Shown: positions 34,589 to 44,627 of the stretch, in pieces
Layout: the number at the start of each line of letters is the position of its first letter
Position numbering within the stretch: the first letter of the stretch is position 1
Notes under the pieces: model-generated
Database searches by the model: none
Told to the model about the DNA's origin: nothing
Seen by the model: the letters and a program-made list of their open reading frames with translations, nothing else
Made by a program: the position numbers and the translations under genes
Assembly (NCBI RefSeq): GCF_021412585.1
Contig: NZ_JAKCMI010000012.1
Span: forward strand, 124,001 to 188,000
Reading direction: 5' to 3'
Origin: Halomonas alkalisoli
GTDB taxonomy: Bacteria > Pseudomonadota > Gammaproteobacteria > Pseudomonadales > Halomonadaceae
DNA: 64,000 bases

Positions 34589-34603
34589 GGAAACAAGTTT
34601 TCC
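34589..34603. promoter_or_regulatory. Short palindrome at the XRE-cupin gene start
   Basis: GGAAA-CAAGT-TTTCC lies 16 nt upstream of the ATG of the regulator. XRE repressors often bind at their own promoter. Five-base arms are short, so this is weak. Confidence 0.25.
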
Positions 34604-34695
34604 CAAAGCGTACCACAAATCGCGCAAAGCGCGTTGCCATGGCGACATCCGAGCAGCGGATCGCGACAGAATGTTTCCTCACCCGGTGGAACGAC

Positions 34696-35631
34696 TCATT
34701 GATCGAAGGGCAGGCCCAGTAAGGCTCTTACGTGTGCCTCGGCGCAGCGTCCGAGCGAGGTCGGGTCGTAGCCACCCTCCAGCACCGATACCAGGCGATT
34801 GTCGGCGTAGAGGGCAGCGATCTCCATGGCCATATGGGTCACCCAGTGGTAGTCCTCGTCTTCCAGGCAGAGTTCGGCCAGCGGGTCCTCGCGGTGGGCA
34901 TCGAAGCCCGCGGAGAGCAGCACCAGTTCCGGCTTGAAGGCGTGCAGGGCCGGCAGCCAGTCGTTCTCGATCTCACGGCGGAAGGCGGTACTGTCGGTAC
35001 CGGCATCCAGCGGGGTGTTGACCACGTTCTGCCACTCGCTGCGCAGGTAGCGCCAGGGATAGAACGGGTACTGGTAGCTGGTGCAGATCAGGATGTCGGG
35101 GTCATCCTTGAAGATATCGATGGTGCCATTGCACTGATGCACGTCGAAGTCGAGGATGGCGATGCGCCGGGCACCGTACTTGGCCCGGGCGTGGGCGGCT
35201 CCGACGGCGACATTGTTGTAGAAGCAGAAGCCCATGGCGTCGGTGGCCTCGGCGTGATGCCCCGGCGGGCGCACGGCACAGAAGACGTTGTCGGCCTGGC
35301 CGCGATAGACCTGCTCCACGCCGCGGATGACCGCGCCGGCAGCCATGCGCGCGGCCTGTAGGCTGTCGGGGTTCATCATGGTGTCACTGTCCAGCGTGAC
35401 GATACCGGTTTCGGGCACGCACTTGTCCAGCGCCCGGAGGTGGCGCAGGGGATGAACCCGAGCCAGTTCGTCCTCGGTGGCTTCACGGGCATCCGATTGC
35501 ATGGTCTGCTGCAGCAGGCCCGACAGGGCGAGGCGTGCTCGAATGGCTTCGAGTCGCAGGGGGCTCTCGGGGTGCTCCGGGCCCATATGATGAAGGTGGC
35601 AGTCGGGGTGCGTAATGTAAGCCGTGATCAT
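34696..35631 (-). CDS. HDAC-family zinc-dependent deacetylase (class II-like)
   Basis: 311-aa deacetylase or acetylpolyamine amidohydrolase fold. Active-site marks are present: the paired His H125-H126 in RPPGHHAE, zinc ligands D163 and H165 in LDFDVHQCNGT, the third ligand in SAGFDAHREDP, and the transition-state tyrosine in LEGGYD. The residues after H165 are Q166-C167 where many homologues have HG or QG; the glycine replaced by cysteine is unusual. It is divergent from a Pat-type lysine acetyltransferase across 110 nt, which suggests an acetylation/deacetylation pair. The substrate is not known. Confidence 0.9.
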   Translation of the reverse strand: MITAYITHPDCHLHHMGPEHPESPLRLEAIRARLALSGLLQQTMQSDAREATEDELARVHPLRHLRALDKCVPETGIVTLDSDTMMNPDSLQAARMAAGAVIRGVEQVYRGQADNVFCAVRPPGHHAEATDAMGFCFYNNVAVGAAHARAKYGARRIAILDFDVHQCNGTIDIFKDDPDILICTSYQYPFYPWRYLRSEWQNVVNTPLDAGTDSTAFRREIENDWLPALHAFKPELVLLSAGFDAHREDPLAELCLEDEDYHWVTHMAMEIAALYADNRLVSVLEGGYDPTSLGRCAEAHVRALLGLPFDQ

Positions 35632-35741
35632 GCGGGCGCTCCAGGATGACAGAGGTCACCATAATGCCGGTAAGACCTTGCATAACAGTGTCAATAAGTC
35701 GTACACAAGATGGCAAGAACTGACTTGATGGAGGTTGCGAC

Positions 35742-38489
35742 TTGGGTACCCGATTCCTACGGCACTTCTTCGAGCCGCGAACCATTGCAGTGATCGGGGC
35801 CTCGGAAAAGCCTCAATCCATTGGTGGCCTGGTCATTCGCAACCTGCAGGAGGCCGGCTTTCCAGGCACCATCTGGGCGGTCAACCTCAAGGGCTACGCG
35901 TCGGTATTCGGCCAGCCCTGCGTGGCGCGCATCCGAGAGCTGCCCGAACCCCCCGACCTGGCGGTCATCTGTACGCCGGCACACAGCCTGCCCAAGGTGA
36001 TTACCCGACTGGGTCGCCTGGGGGTCAAGGCCACCCTGGTTCTCTCCGGAGGGTCTCGTCTCGATGAGGCCGATGATGACAAGGGTTCGATTCGTGAGCG
36101 AATGCTGGTGGCGGCACGGGAGTCGGGTATCCGGGTGCTGGGTCCGGAGTGCATGGGGCTGATCGTGCCGGGGCGCAAGCTCAACGCCTCCTACGCCAGT
36201 CAGCCGGTCAAGGCGGGGCGGGTGGCCTACCTGGGGCAGTCGGGGATGCTCGGCAACGCCATGATCGACTGGGCCGCGGGTCGGGGCATCGGTTTCTCCC
36301 ACCTCATCACGGTGGGCGACAGCGTCGACGTGATGCTGCCCGACCTGCTCGACTACATCAACCAGTACTCTCCCACCCAGGCGATCCTGCTGCACCTGGA
36401 GCGCATCCAGGACTCCCAGCATTTCATGACGGCGCTGCGCGATGCCTCGCGGAATCGACTGGTCCTCGCCATCAAGAGCGGCCGGACGCCGGAATCCGAC
36501 CTCTCCAACATGCCGCCGACACCGGGGATCGCCAACCGCGACGTCGTCTTCGACGCGGCGTTCTCCCGTGCCGGCGTGGTTCGGGTGAACGATTCCGACG
36601 AACTGTTCGATGCGCTGATGACCCTGTCCCAGATGAAGCCGCTCAAGGGCGATCGACTGGCTATCGTCTCCAACGGCCTGGGGCCGGCCATGCTCGCCAT
36701 CGACAAGCTGATCAGTGCGGGTGGCAAGCTGGCTCACTTCGGTGATGAGACACGGCGGTTGCTGAAGAAGGGCGATTTCGACATGAGCAGGCCCGGTGAA
36801 AACCCGGTGGACCTCGGCGGCAACGCCACGCCGGAAAAGCTGGTGGAGGTGCTGGAGATCGTCGCCGCCGATCCGGGGGTAGACGCCGTGCTGGTGGTAC
36901 ATGCGCCCACGCGCCTGGCGCCATCCAAGGCCACGGCTCAGGCGGTAATCGCCAACCGCAAGCGTTTCCGCCGCAACCTGCTGACCAGTTGGATGGGGCT
37001 CGAGGCGGCGCTCGATGCCCGCCACGAGTGCAGCATTGCCGGCATACCTACCTATGTCTCGCCGGAAAAGGCGGTTAAGGCCTTCATGCATATGGTCGAT
37101 TATCAGCGTGTCCAGGCGCTGCTGCAGGAGACGCCGCCGACGTTGCCCTTTGCCACCACGCCCGACATCCGTGCCCGCTGCCGCACCCTGATTGAAGCGG
37201 CCAGGGAGGAGGGGCGCGAGACGCTGTCCCACTCCGAGACCGCCCAGGTACTCGAGGCCTATGGGATATCCGTGGCGCCCAGCCACTATGTACAGACACC
37301 GGAAGAGGCCTTTGCCGCCGCCGGCGACATCGACGGCCCCATGGCGGTGAAGGTCGTGCATGAAAGCAACTGCCGGCCATTTCGCTATCGCCGACAGCCC
37401 CACAGGCTCTCGGCGGGCCTGCTGCAGGACATTCATTCGCCCGAGCAGGCGGCCGAGGGTGTCACGCGGCTCGGCGACAAGCTGCGGGAAAGATTCCCGC
37501 CGGTGAGAATCCGCGAGTACTGCCTGCAGCCCATGCAGCGGGGCAAGCACTCGATGCAGCTCTGTGCCGGGATCACCCGTGACCCGATATTCGGTCCGAT
37601 CATCGTGTTCGGTATCGGTGGCTACAAGGTCAACGTACTGGCCGACCGCCAGGTGGCGCTACCGCCGCTGAACATGACGCTGTCGGCCGATGTGGTGGGC
37701 CGCACCCATGCCGCCCGCCTGATACGCGAACACTCCAGCGACCCGGAGCGGGACCTGGAGCGCCTCTGCCAACTGCTGGTCCAGCTGTCGCAGATGGCTT
37801 CCGACCTGCTCGAGCTGCGTGGCCTGGAACTCAATCCCCTGCTGCTCAACCGCGACGGCATGCTGGCAGTGGATTTCGCCATGGACCTGGGCACGCCGGC
37901 ACGCTTCTCCATCATGCCCTACCCGGAAGAGCTGCGGGAGTGGACGACGCTCAAGAACGGCATGGCGGTAGAAGTGCGTCCCATCCGGGCCGAGGACGCA
38001 CCGCTGATCACCAACTTCCACGGCCAGCTGTCCGAAGAGAGCATTCGATTTCGCTACTTTCACAACAAGTCCGACCTGACCCAGCGCGATCTCTCGATAC
38101 TGTCGCACATCAACTATGACCGGCAGATGGCCTTCATCGCCGAACATCTACGGGATGATGGCAGCAAGGAGATGCTGGGCGTGGTCAGGGTATGGAATGA
38201 CCCCGACAATATCCGTACCGAATTCGCGGTGATCGTACGGGACGACATGGCCGGGCAGGGGCTGGGGAGCCTGCTGATGAAGAAGATGATCGCCTACTGC
38301 AAGAGCGTGGGCACCCTGGAGATGATCGGCAAGGTCATGGTCGACAACCACCCCATGCGGGCGCTGATGAAGCACCTGGGTTTTCGCTGTCGCTACAACA
38401 TGGAGGAGCAGGTGGTGGACGCCGTGCTGCGTCTCAACGAGCCCGAGAACGAATGGCAGCGGCATCGCCTGGAGAGTCTGCCGGACTGA
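35742..38489 (+). CDS. Pat-type protein lysine acetyltransferase (acyl-CoA synthetase-like + GNAT)
   Basis: 915-aa protein of the YfiQ/PatZ type: CoA-binding domain (about 8-135), succinyl-CoA-ligase-like domain (about 150-310), a second ligase-like part, an ATP-grasp-type domain (about 490-710) and a C-terminal GNAT acetyltransferase (about 745-890; VRPIRAEDAPLI, AVIVRDDMAGQGLGSLLMKKM). The catalytic His (SHTG motif) that an NDP-forming synthetase needs is absent: the equivalent region reads KSGRTPESDLSNMP. It should therefore acetylate protein lysines, for example acetyl-CoA synthetase. The start is TTG at 35742, with TGGAGG upstream; no in-frame ATG exists near it. Confidence 0.9.
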   Translation: MGTRFLRHFFEPRTIAVIGASEKPQSIGGLVIRNLQEAGFPGTIWAVNLKGYASVFGQPCVARIRELPEPPDLAVICTPAHSLPKVITRLGRLGVKATLVLSGGSRLDEADDDKGSIRERMLVAARESGIRVLGPECMGLIVPGRKLNASYASQPVKAGRVAYLGQSGMLGNAMIDWAAGRGIGFSHLITVGDSVDVMLPDLLDYINQYSPTQAILLHLERIQDSQHFMTALRDASRNRLVLAIKSGRTPESDLSNMPPTPGIANRDVVFDAAFSRAGVVRVNDSDELFDALMTLSQMKPLKGDRLAIVSNGLGPAMLAIDKLISAGGKLAHFGDETRRLLKKGDFDMSRPGENPVDLGGNATPEKLVEVLEIVAADPGVDAVLVVHAPTRLAPSKATAQAVIANRKRFRRNLLTSWMGLEAALDARHECSIAGIPTYVSPEKAVKAFMHMVDYQRVQALLQETPPTLPFATTPDIRARCRTLIEAAREEGRETLSHSETAQVLEAYGISVAPSHYVQTPEEAFAAAGDIDGPMAVKVVHESNCRPFRYRRQPHRLSAGLLQDIHSPEQAAEGVTRLGDKLRERFPPVRIREYCLQPMQRGKHSMQLCAGITRDPIFGPIIVFGIGGYKVNVLADRQVALPPLNMTLSADVVGRTHAARLIREHSSDPERDLERLCQLLVQLSQMASDLLELRGLELNPLLLNRDGMLAVDFAMDLGTPARFSIMPYPEELREWTTLKNGMAVEVRPIRAEDAPLITNFHGQLSEESIRFRYFHNKSDLTQRDLSILSHINYDRQMAFIAEHLRDDGSKEMLGVVRVWNDPDNIRTEFAVIVRDDMAGQGLGSLLMKKMIAYCKSVGTLEMIGKVMVDNHPMRALMKHLGFRCRYNMEEQVVDAVLRLNEPENEWQRHRLESLPD

Positions 38490-38571
38490 AGGCGGGTGGG
38501 CCCCGGTCGGCGCAGAGCCCGAGCGGCCAGCCGGGTTACGCTGGTCGCCCGGGCCCTGTCGACGAGCCCGG

Positions 38572-39213
38572 TCAGGGCGCCATGCGGAAGAAGTGCCAGC
38601 TGCCGTCGCGCAACTCGTAGCGGATGCGGTCATGCAGCCGGCTGGGCTGGCCCTGCCAGAACTCGATCATCTCCGGTATGACCCGGTAGCCTCCCCAGTG
38701 AACGGGGCGGGGGATTTCCTGGCCTTCATAGGCCTGCTCGAAGCGATGCTGTCGCTCCTCGATCCACTGCCTGCCGGGGATGACCACGCTCTGGGTGGCG
38801 ATCCAGGCGCCCAGTTGGCTGGCTCGCGGACGGCTATTGAAGTAGGCGTCCGACTCCTTCCCATCGACCAGCTCGACACGCCCCTCGACGCGCAGTTGGC
38901 GGCCCAGCGACGGCCACCAGAAGGTCAGGGCGGCGTGGGGGACATTGGCCAGCTCGCTACCCTTGTGGCTATGGTAGTTGGAGTAGAACACCAGGCCTTT
39001 TTCGTCATATCCCTTGAGCAGGACGATCCGGGCATGGGGCAGTCCCTGGCTGTCGACGGTGGCCAGCGTCATGGCATTGCCATCGTCGCCTTCGGCGTCC
39101 AGCGCCAAGGTGATCCACTCGTCCAGAAGCACCATGGGGTCAGCGGGCACCTTGTCCTCTACCAACTGGCCGCCCTCATAGTCGCGCCGTATATCGGCGA
39201 TCTTGCGTGTCAT
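38572..39213 (-). CDS. pdxH: Pyridoxamine 5'-phosphate oxidase
   Basis: Oxidises pyridoxine or pyridoxamine 5'-phosphate to pyridoxal 5'-phosphate with FMN. The 213-aa protein has the family motifs NAMTLATVDSQGLPHARIVLLKGYDEKGLVFYSNYHSHKG, FWWPSLGRQLRVEG, RPRASQLGAWIATQS and WGGYRVIPEMIEFWQGQPSRLHDR. It ends WHFFRMAP, the usual PdxH C-terminus (R-L-x-P). It faces the Pat gene tail to tail. Confidence 0.96.
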   Translation of the reverse strand: MTRKIADIRRDYEGGQLVEDKVPADPMVLLDEWITLALDAEGDDGNAMTLATVDSQGLPHARIVLLKGYDEKGLVFYSNYHSHKGSELANVPHAALTFWWPSLGRQLRVEGRVELVDGKESDAYFNSRPRASQLGAWIATQSVVIPGRQWIEERQHRFEQAYEGQEIPRPVHWGGYRVIPEMIEFWQGQPSRLHDRIRYELRDGSWHFFRMAP

Positions 39214-39306
39214 GGCGTTCTCCTAGAAATTTTGTTCATGGTCGCTGCTGTCGCGTTGCATCACAACACCCAGTGCCGGTGTCGCTTCGGATGAGCCCAT
39301 TGGGGC

Positions 39307-39338
39307 ATGGAGCCAATCCATCGAGCGAAGGGCTCCAT
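39307..39338. repeat. Inverted repeat in the DUF2069-pdxH gap
   Basis: ATGGAGCC (39307-39314) and GGCTCCAT (39331-39338), 8-bp arms with a 16-nt loop, lie in the 291-nt gap between pdxH and DUF2069. I see no gene in that gap. The hairpin is not followed by T-runs and could be a small structured RNA part or a chance repeat. Confidence 0.35.
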
Positions 39339-39504
39339 CCGCAAAGAGAGATCACACGGGGCGTTGGCAGCCAGCCTGTGTGCAAGGGAGGGCGGGGCAA
39401 CGGGGGAACCTCCTTGTGCCAGGGGCAGCGGCATGTCTTCTGTACCATTCTATTCCAGCGGCCGGGGCCTTGCAGTGGTTCCTGTCGCCTCAGTCGTCCG
39501 GGTC

Positions 39505-40911
<1,407 letters not shown>

Positions 40912-40972
40912 GGCGGGTTCCTCGATCCTTGGAAGTGCGGCTATTGTAGAAGGGGCGCCGTACCCACCACAA

Positions 40973-41431
40973 CTACACATCCCCTTCCAATAGCTCCTCG
41001 ACACCGACGTCCTCGTCGGCCAGCCTGCGGTAGACCCACACCGAGCGTCCGTCCGGCAGGCGCTTTTCCACGCGGGCATAGCGAATACCCAGTCGCTCGT
41101 AGCGGTCCAGCCGTTCCAGCTCATCGGCGCTTACCACGATCACTTCGCCCGCCACCCGCTCGCCTGGCGCCTCGACCAGGTCCAGCCCCTCGCGGCGGAA
41201 GCCGTCCAGCACCGCGGGCTCGGATTCGCCGGCTCGGCCCATCACGATCCAGCGCACCGGTGGAAGGCGCAGGGTGCCATAGACGAAGACTGCATGGGGC
41301 CCTTCGGCCACCTCCGGCAGGTGATCGGGGCGATCATAGGTGAAGGGACTGAGCATGGTGAACCAGAGCCAGGCCGCGATGGCCAGCGGCAGGGCCACCA
41401 GGGCGGCCAATAGGTATCGCATTCCCTGCAT
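40973..41431 (-). CDS. Membrane-anchored gamma-glutamylcyclotransferase-like protein
   Basis: 152-aa protein with an AIG2/GGCT fold. A membrane helix at about residues 5-26 (LLAALVALPLAIAAWLW) precedes the domain, which has the opening FVYGTLRLP and the AGEVIVVSADELERLDRYE segment with the expected catalytic glutamate in GE. The domain is normally cytosolic; an N-terminal anchor is less common. Start ATG 41431 or 41422. It is the first gene of the leftward arsC-wrbA run and divergent from smrA. Confidence 0.8.
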   Translation of the reverse strand: MQGMRYLLAALVALPLAIAAWLWFTMLSPFTYDRPDHLPEVAEGPHAVFVYGTLRLPPVRWIVMGRAGESEPAVLDGFRREGLDLVEAPGERVAGEVIVVSADELERLDRYERLGIRYARVEKRLPDGRSVWVYRRLADEDVGVEELLEGDV

Positions 41432-41561
41432 TAAGGCTTCCTCCTAGACGCGACACGGCTCATCCTGCCACGACATGGCGGCGCTGTCCGGTTAAAACCC
41501 GTTTCCGGGCTCTGGTAGGATATGCGGAGCCTGTCGAACTTGACGCTGACGGAGGTGGCCC

Positions 41562-42155
41562 ATGAATCAGTCTGCCCGTGACGATCAGGATTTCCGAGCG
41601 ATGATGGGTGACGTGCGGCCGCTGCCCGGCGCGGCCAACCGGGCCAATCCCGGGCGGCGGCAGCGTCGTCCCACGGAGGCGCAGCTGGCCCGTCGCGAGA
41701 GTGCCCAGGCCGAGACCGGCGAGGACAGCTTTCTCTCCGACGATTTCGTCGAGCTGCTGCCGCCCTTCGATCCGGTCGAGTATCGGCGCGAGGGCATCCA
41801 GCAGGGGGTGGTGGACCGCCTCCGCCACGGTGGCTACCCGGCCCAGTCGCGGCTGCACCTGTTGCGCCGCCCGCTGGCGGAGTGCCGCCGGGTATTGCCG
41901 TCCTTCATTCATGAAGCCTATGCCCATGACCTGCGGTCGGTGCTGATCGTGCACGGACGCGGCCGCGAGATCGACAGCCCGCCCAATGTGCTGCGCTCCT
42001 ATCTGGTCAAGTGGCTCGCCCAGTTCGAGGAGGTGCAGGCGTTCGCCTCCGCCCAGCAGGCCGATGGGGGCCTGGGGGCCACCTGGGTGATGCTGCGCAA
42101 GAGTGAGCGGGCGAGGGCGGCGAATCGGGAGCGGCAGCAGAAGCGTCGCGGTTGA
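41562..42155 (+). CDS. smrA: Smr-domain DNA endonuclease SmrA
   Basis: 197-aa protein with a C-terminal Smr domain (about 95-180): RLHLLRRPLAECRRVLPSFIHEAYAHDLRSVLIVHGRGR. The first LDLHG motif is replaced by LHLLRRP, the SmrA form. The N-terminal part is charged (DDQDFRAMMGDVRPLPGAANR...). E. coli SmrA/SmrB cut nicked or RNA substrates; which one this does is not known. It lies tail to tail with DUF934-cysI over a 229-nt gap containing a nested repeat and a strong hairpin. Confidence 0.88.
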   Translation: MNQSARDDQDFRAMMGDVRPLPGAANRANPGRRQRRPTEAQLARRESAQAETGEDSFLSDDFVELLPPFDPVEYRREGIQQGVVDRLRHGGYPAQSRLHLLRRPLAECRRVLPSFIHEAYAHDLRSVLIVHGRGREIDSPPNVLRSYLVKWLAQFEEVQAFASAQQADGGLGATWVMLRKSERARAANRERQQKRRG

Positions 42156-42182
42156 CGGTTGCAGCTGTAAGATGGAGGGGCG

Positions 42183-42277
42183 CCGGGGACAGGTCGTAGA
42201 GGAGGTCCGATTCCAGGGAAGGAATCGGTAGCGTACAGGGAGGTATTCACAGCGCCTCCTCGGAGGCCTGTCGCCGG
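42183..42277. repeat. Nested inverted-repeat element (REP-like)
   Basis: Three inverted repeats are nested: outer CCGGGGACAGG (42183-42193) with CCTGTCGCCGG (42267-42277, one mismatch); middle GAGGAGG (42199-42205) with CCTCCTC (42255-42261); inner CCGATTCC (42207-42214) with GGAATCGG (42221-42228). Inner and middle arms are perfect. The 26 nt between 42229 and 42254 form a bulge. The whole can fold to a branched RNA/DNA structure. It lies between convergent genes and may be a genome-wide repeat of Halomonas. Confidence 0.7.
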
Positions 42278-42329
42278 ATCAGCCCCGGTACTGGGGCGGT
42301 TGGCTTGGGACTTGATCGCAATGCTCTTG

Positions 42330-42363
42330 CACCAGGGCCCCGGCAGTTGCCGGGGCCCTGGTG
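42330..42363. terminator. Strong hairpin between smrA and DUF934
   Basis: CACCAGGGCCCCGGC-AGTT-GCCGGGGCCCTGGTG, a perfect 15-bp stem. It stands between convergent genes and can stop transcription on both strands. T-runs are poor (GTGTTGAG on plus, GCAAGAG on minus). Confidence 0.7.
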
Positions 42364-42384
42364 TTGAGACGAGCGGATCGGGCT

Positions 42385-42903
42385 TCAGGCGCCGCCGTTC
42401 TCGCGCAGGCGGCGCTCGAAGAGCGCCTCCTTGACGTCCACCGCCGGCTGGTAGCTGACGCTGAAGGCACCCAGAGCACGCAGGGCGTCGTCCAGGTGCT
42501 GGTCCTCGCGCAGCGCCAGGGCGTCGAAGCCGCAGCGGGTCATGTAGTAGAGCTGGTCGACCAGCACGTCGCCGATGGCACGAATCTCCGCACCGTAGCC
42601 ATAGCGCTCGCGGAGCAGCCGCGCCAGGGTATAGCCGCGCCCATCGGTGAAGGCCGGGAAGTCGATGGCGATCAGCGGTGACTGGACCAGAACCTCGGCC
42701 AACTCGGGGCTGAGCTCGGTGTCGCTGGGCAGCCAGGGCGCCAGGCCCTGGTCATCACGGTGCGCCTGCCAGAGCGCCAGGGGCACGATGACCGGACGCC
42801 GGGTGGGCAGCGCTTCCTCGACGCGGGAGAGGGCCCATTCGTCCTGCTCCGGCTGCCCCATCTTGATCAGCATCTGGGCATGCTCGAGTTGACTGTCAGG
42901 CAT
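42385..42903 (-). CDS. DUF934 protein, sulfite reductase-associated
   Basis: 172-aa protein of a family that occurs directly after the cysI gene in Pseudomonas and relatives. Key wording: SPLIAIDFPAFTDGRGYTLARLLRERYGYGAEIRAIGDVLVDQLYYMTRCGFDALAL. No cofactor motif is visible. It overlaps the cysI stop by 8 nt, so it is translated with it. It may assist siroheme or electron supply; the function is not established. Confidence 0.9.
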   Translation of the reverse strand: MPDSQLEHAQMLIKMGQPEQDEWALSRVEEALPTRRPVIVPLALWQAHRDDQGLAPWLPSDTELSPELAEVLVQSPLIAIDFPAFTDGRGYTLARLLRERYGYGAEIRAIGDVLVDQLYYMTRCGFDALALREDQHLDDALRALGAFSVSYQPAVDVKEALFERRLRENGGA

Positions 42904-44548
42904 AGACCCGCTCCTTGAAGGGTTTCAGACCGATACGGCGATAGGTGTCGAGGAAAGGCTCATCTTCATGGCGCTGCTCCACGTAGACCTTGAGCACCTT
43001 GTCGATCACCTCGGGCACGTCCTCGCGGAAGAAGGAGGGGCCGAGGATCTTGCCCAGGGAGGCGTCGTCGCCGGCGTTGCCGCCCAGCGAGATCTGATAG
43101 TACTCCTCGCCCTTCTTGTCGACGCCGAGGATGCCGATATGGCCGACATGATGGTGGCCACAGGCGTTCATGCAGCCCGAGATGTTGAGGTCCAGCGGCC
43201 CCAGGTCATAGAGGAAGTCGAGATCCTCGAAGCGTTCCTGGAGCGCCTGGGCGATGGGGATCGACACAGCGTTGGCCAGGCCGCAGTAGTCGCCACCGGG
43301 GCAGCAGATGATGTCGCTGAGGGTGCCGATGGTGGGGTTGGCCATGCCCAGGCCCTCGAGCTCGTGCCATAGCGCCTCGAGCTGATCCACCGGCACATCG
43401 GAGAGCACCAGGTTCTGCTCGTGGGTCACCCGTGCCTCGCCGAAGCTGAAGCGGTCGGCGAGGTCGGCCACCGCCTCGAGCTGGTCGGCGGTGACGTCAC
43501 CCGGCGCATGCTCGCGGCGCTTGAGCGACAGGGTCACCGCCTTGTAGCCCGGCACCTTGTGGTCGGTGATGTTGTTGGTGACGAACCGGCCAAAGGCGCG
43601 GTTCTCGGCGCGCAGCCGCTCGAAATTGCCGATGGCAGCATCGCTTACCGGGCGACGCTCGGGCTCCGGGAAATGGCCTCGAGCGGCCTCCACGGCGGCC
43701 GGGGTGAGGGTTTGGGGGCCATCCTTGAGATGCGCCCACTCGGCATCGGCGCGGCGGCGGAACTCCTCGATGCCCAGTGCCTTGACGAGGATCTTGATGC
43801 GCGCCTTGAACTTGTTGTCACGGCGGCCGAACTGGTTGTAGACCCGCACGCAGGCTTCCAGATAGGTCAGCAGGTGCTGCCAGGGCAGGTCCTCACGTAC
43901 CACGTCGCCGATCATCGGCGTGCGGCCCAGGCCGCCACCGGCCAGCACCTTCACCCGCAGCTCGCCGTGATCGTTGCGCCACAGGCGCAGGCCGATGTCG
44001 TGGACCTGGATGGCAGCACGGTCCTCGGCAGCCCCGGACACGGCGATCTTGAACTTGCGTGGCAGGAAGGCGAACTCCGGGTGCAGGGTCGACCACTGGC
44101 GGATCAGCTCGCACCAGGGGCGCGGGTCCTCCACCTCGTCGGCAGCGATGCCAGCGAACTGGTCGCTGGTAGTGTTGCGGATACAGTTGCCGCTGGTCTG
44201 GATCGCATGCATCTGCACCTCGGCCAGCTCGGCGAGGATATCGGGCACGTCCTCCAGCGCCGGCCAGTTGAGCTGCAGATTCTGGCGGGTGGTGAAGTGA
44301 CCATAGCCACGGTCGTAGCGACGCGTGATCGCCGCCAGGCGTCTGAGTTGGTGGCTGCCGAGCATGCCATAGGGGATGGCGATGCGCAGCATGGGCGCAT
44401 GCTTCTGGATATAGAGGCCGTTCTGCAGGCGCAGGGGGCGAAACTCTTCCTCTCCGAGGCGGCCGGCCAGGTGACGGCCCATCTGGTCGCGAAACTGGGC
44501 GACGCGCTCATCCACGAGGGTCTGGTCGTAGGTGTCGTAGCGATACAT
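42896..44548 (-). CDS. cysI: Nitrite/sulfite reductase hemoprotein CysI
   Basis: 550-aa siroheme/4Fe-4S reductase that makes sulfide from sulfite in assimilation. It has the two ferredoxin-like half domains and the motif pair CCPGGDYC and NISGCMNACGHHH near residues 420-470 that carry the Fe4S4-siroheme. The N-terminal YGHFTTRQNLQLNW and TSGNCIRNTTSD are also typical. There is no cysJ nearby, so a ferredoxin or another flavoprotein should be the donor. An AT-rich CysB-like dyad lies upstream. Confidence 0.95.
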   Translation of the reverse strand: MYRYDTYDQTLVDERVAQFRDQMGRHLAGRLGEEEFRPLRLQNGLYIQKHAPMLRIAIPYGMLGSHQLRRLAAITRRYDRGYGHFTTRQNLQLNWPALEDVPDILAELAEVQMHAIQTSGNCIRNTTSDQFAGIAADEVEDPRPWCELIRQWSTLHPEFAFLPRKFKIAVSGAAEDRAAIQVHDIGLRLWRNDHGELRVKVLAGGGLGRTPMIGDVVREDLPWQHLLTYLEACVRVYNQFGRRDNKFKARIKILVKALGIEEFRRRADAEWAHLKDGPQTLTPAAVEAARGHFPEPERRPVSDAAIGNFERLRAENRAFGRFVTNNITDHKVPGYKAVTLSLKRREHAPGDVTADQLEAVADLADRFSFGEARVTHEQNLVLSDVPVDQLEALWHELEGLGMANPTIGTLSDIICCPGGDYCGLANAVSIPIAQALQERFEDLDFLYDLGPLDLNISGCMNACGHHHVGHIGILGVDKKGEEYYQISLGGNAGDDASLGKILGPSFFREDVPEVIDKVLKVYVEQRHEDEPFLDTYRRIGLKPFKERVYA

Positions 44549-44608
44549 TCAGCCGGTCCTGCTGCTGTGAGAGTGGCGAAGCGTCAGGGGCACCTTAACG
44601 CCTCTGCG

Positions 44609-44627
44609 TTATTCTATGAAAGAATAA
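44609..44627 (-). promoter_or_regulatory. AT-rich dyad upstream of cysI, CysB-like site
   Basis: TTATTCT-ATGAA-AGAATAA on the plus strand, perfect 7-bp arms, lies about 60 nt upstream of the cysI ATG in an unusually AT-rich patch (44600-44665). A TAGAAT -10-like element is inside it on the minus strand, with no good -35, which suits an activator-dependent promoter. CysB is the natural candidate. Confidence 0.4.

Noticed and set aside
35757..37550. A 597-codon open frame on the minus strand
   Set aside because: It is antisense to the Pat-type acetyltransferase and carries no known motif.
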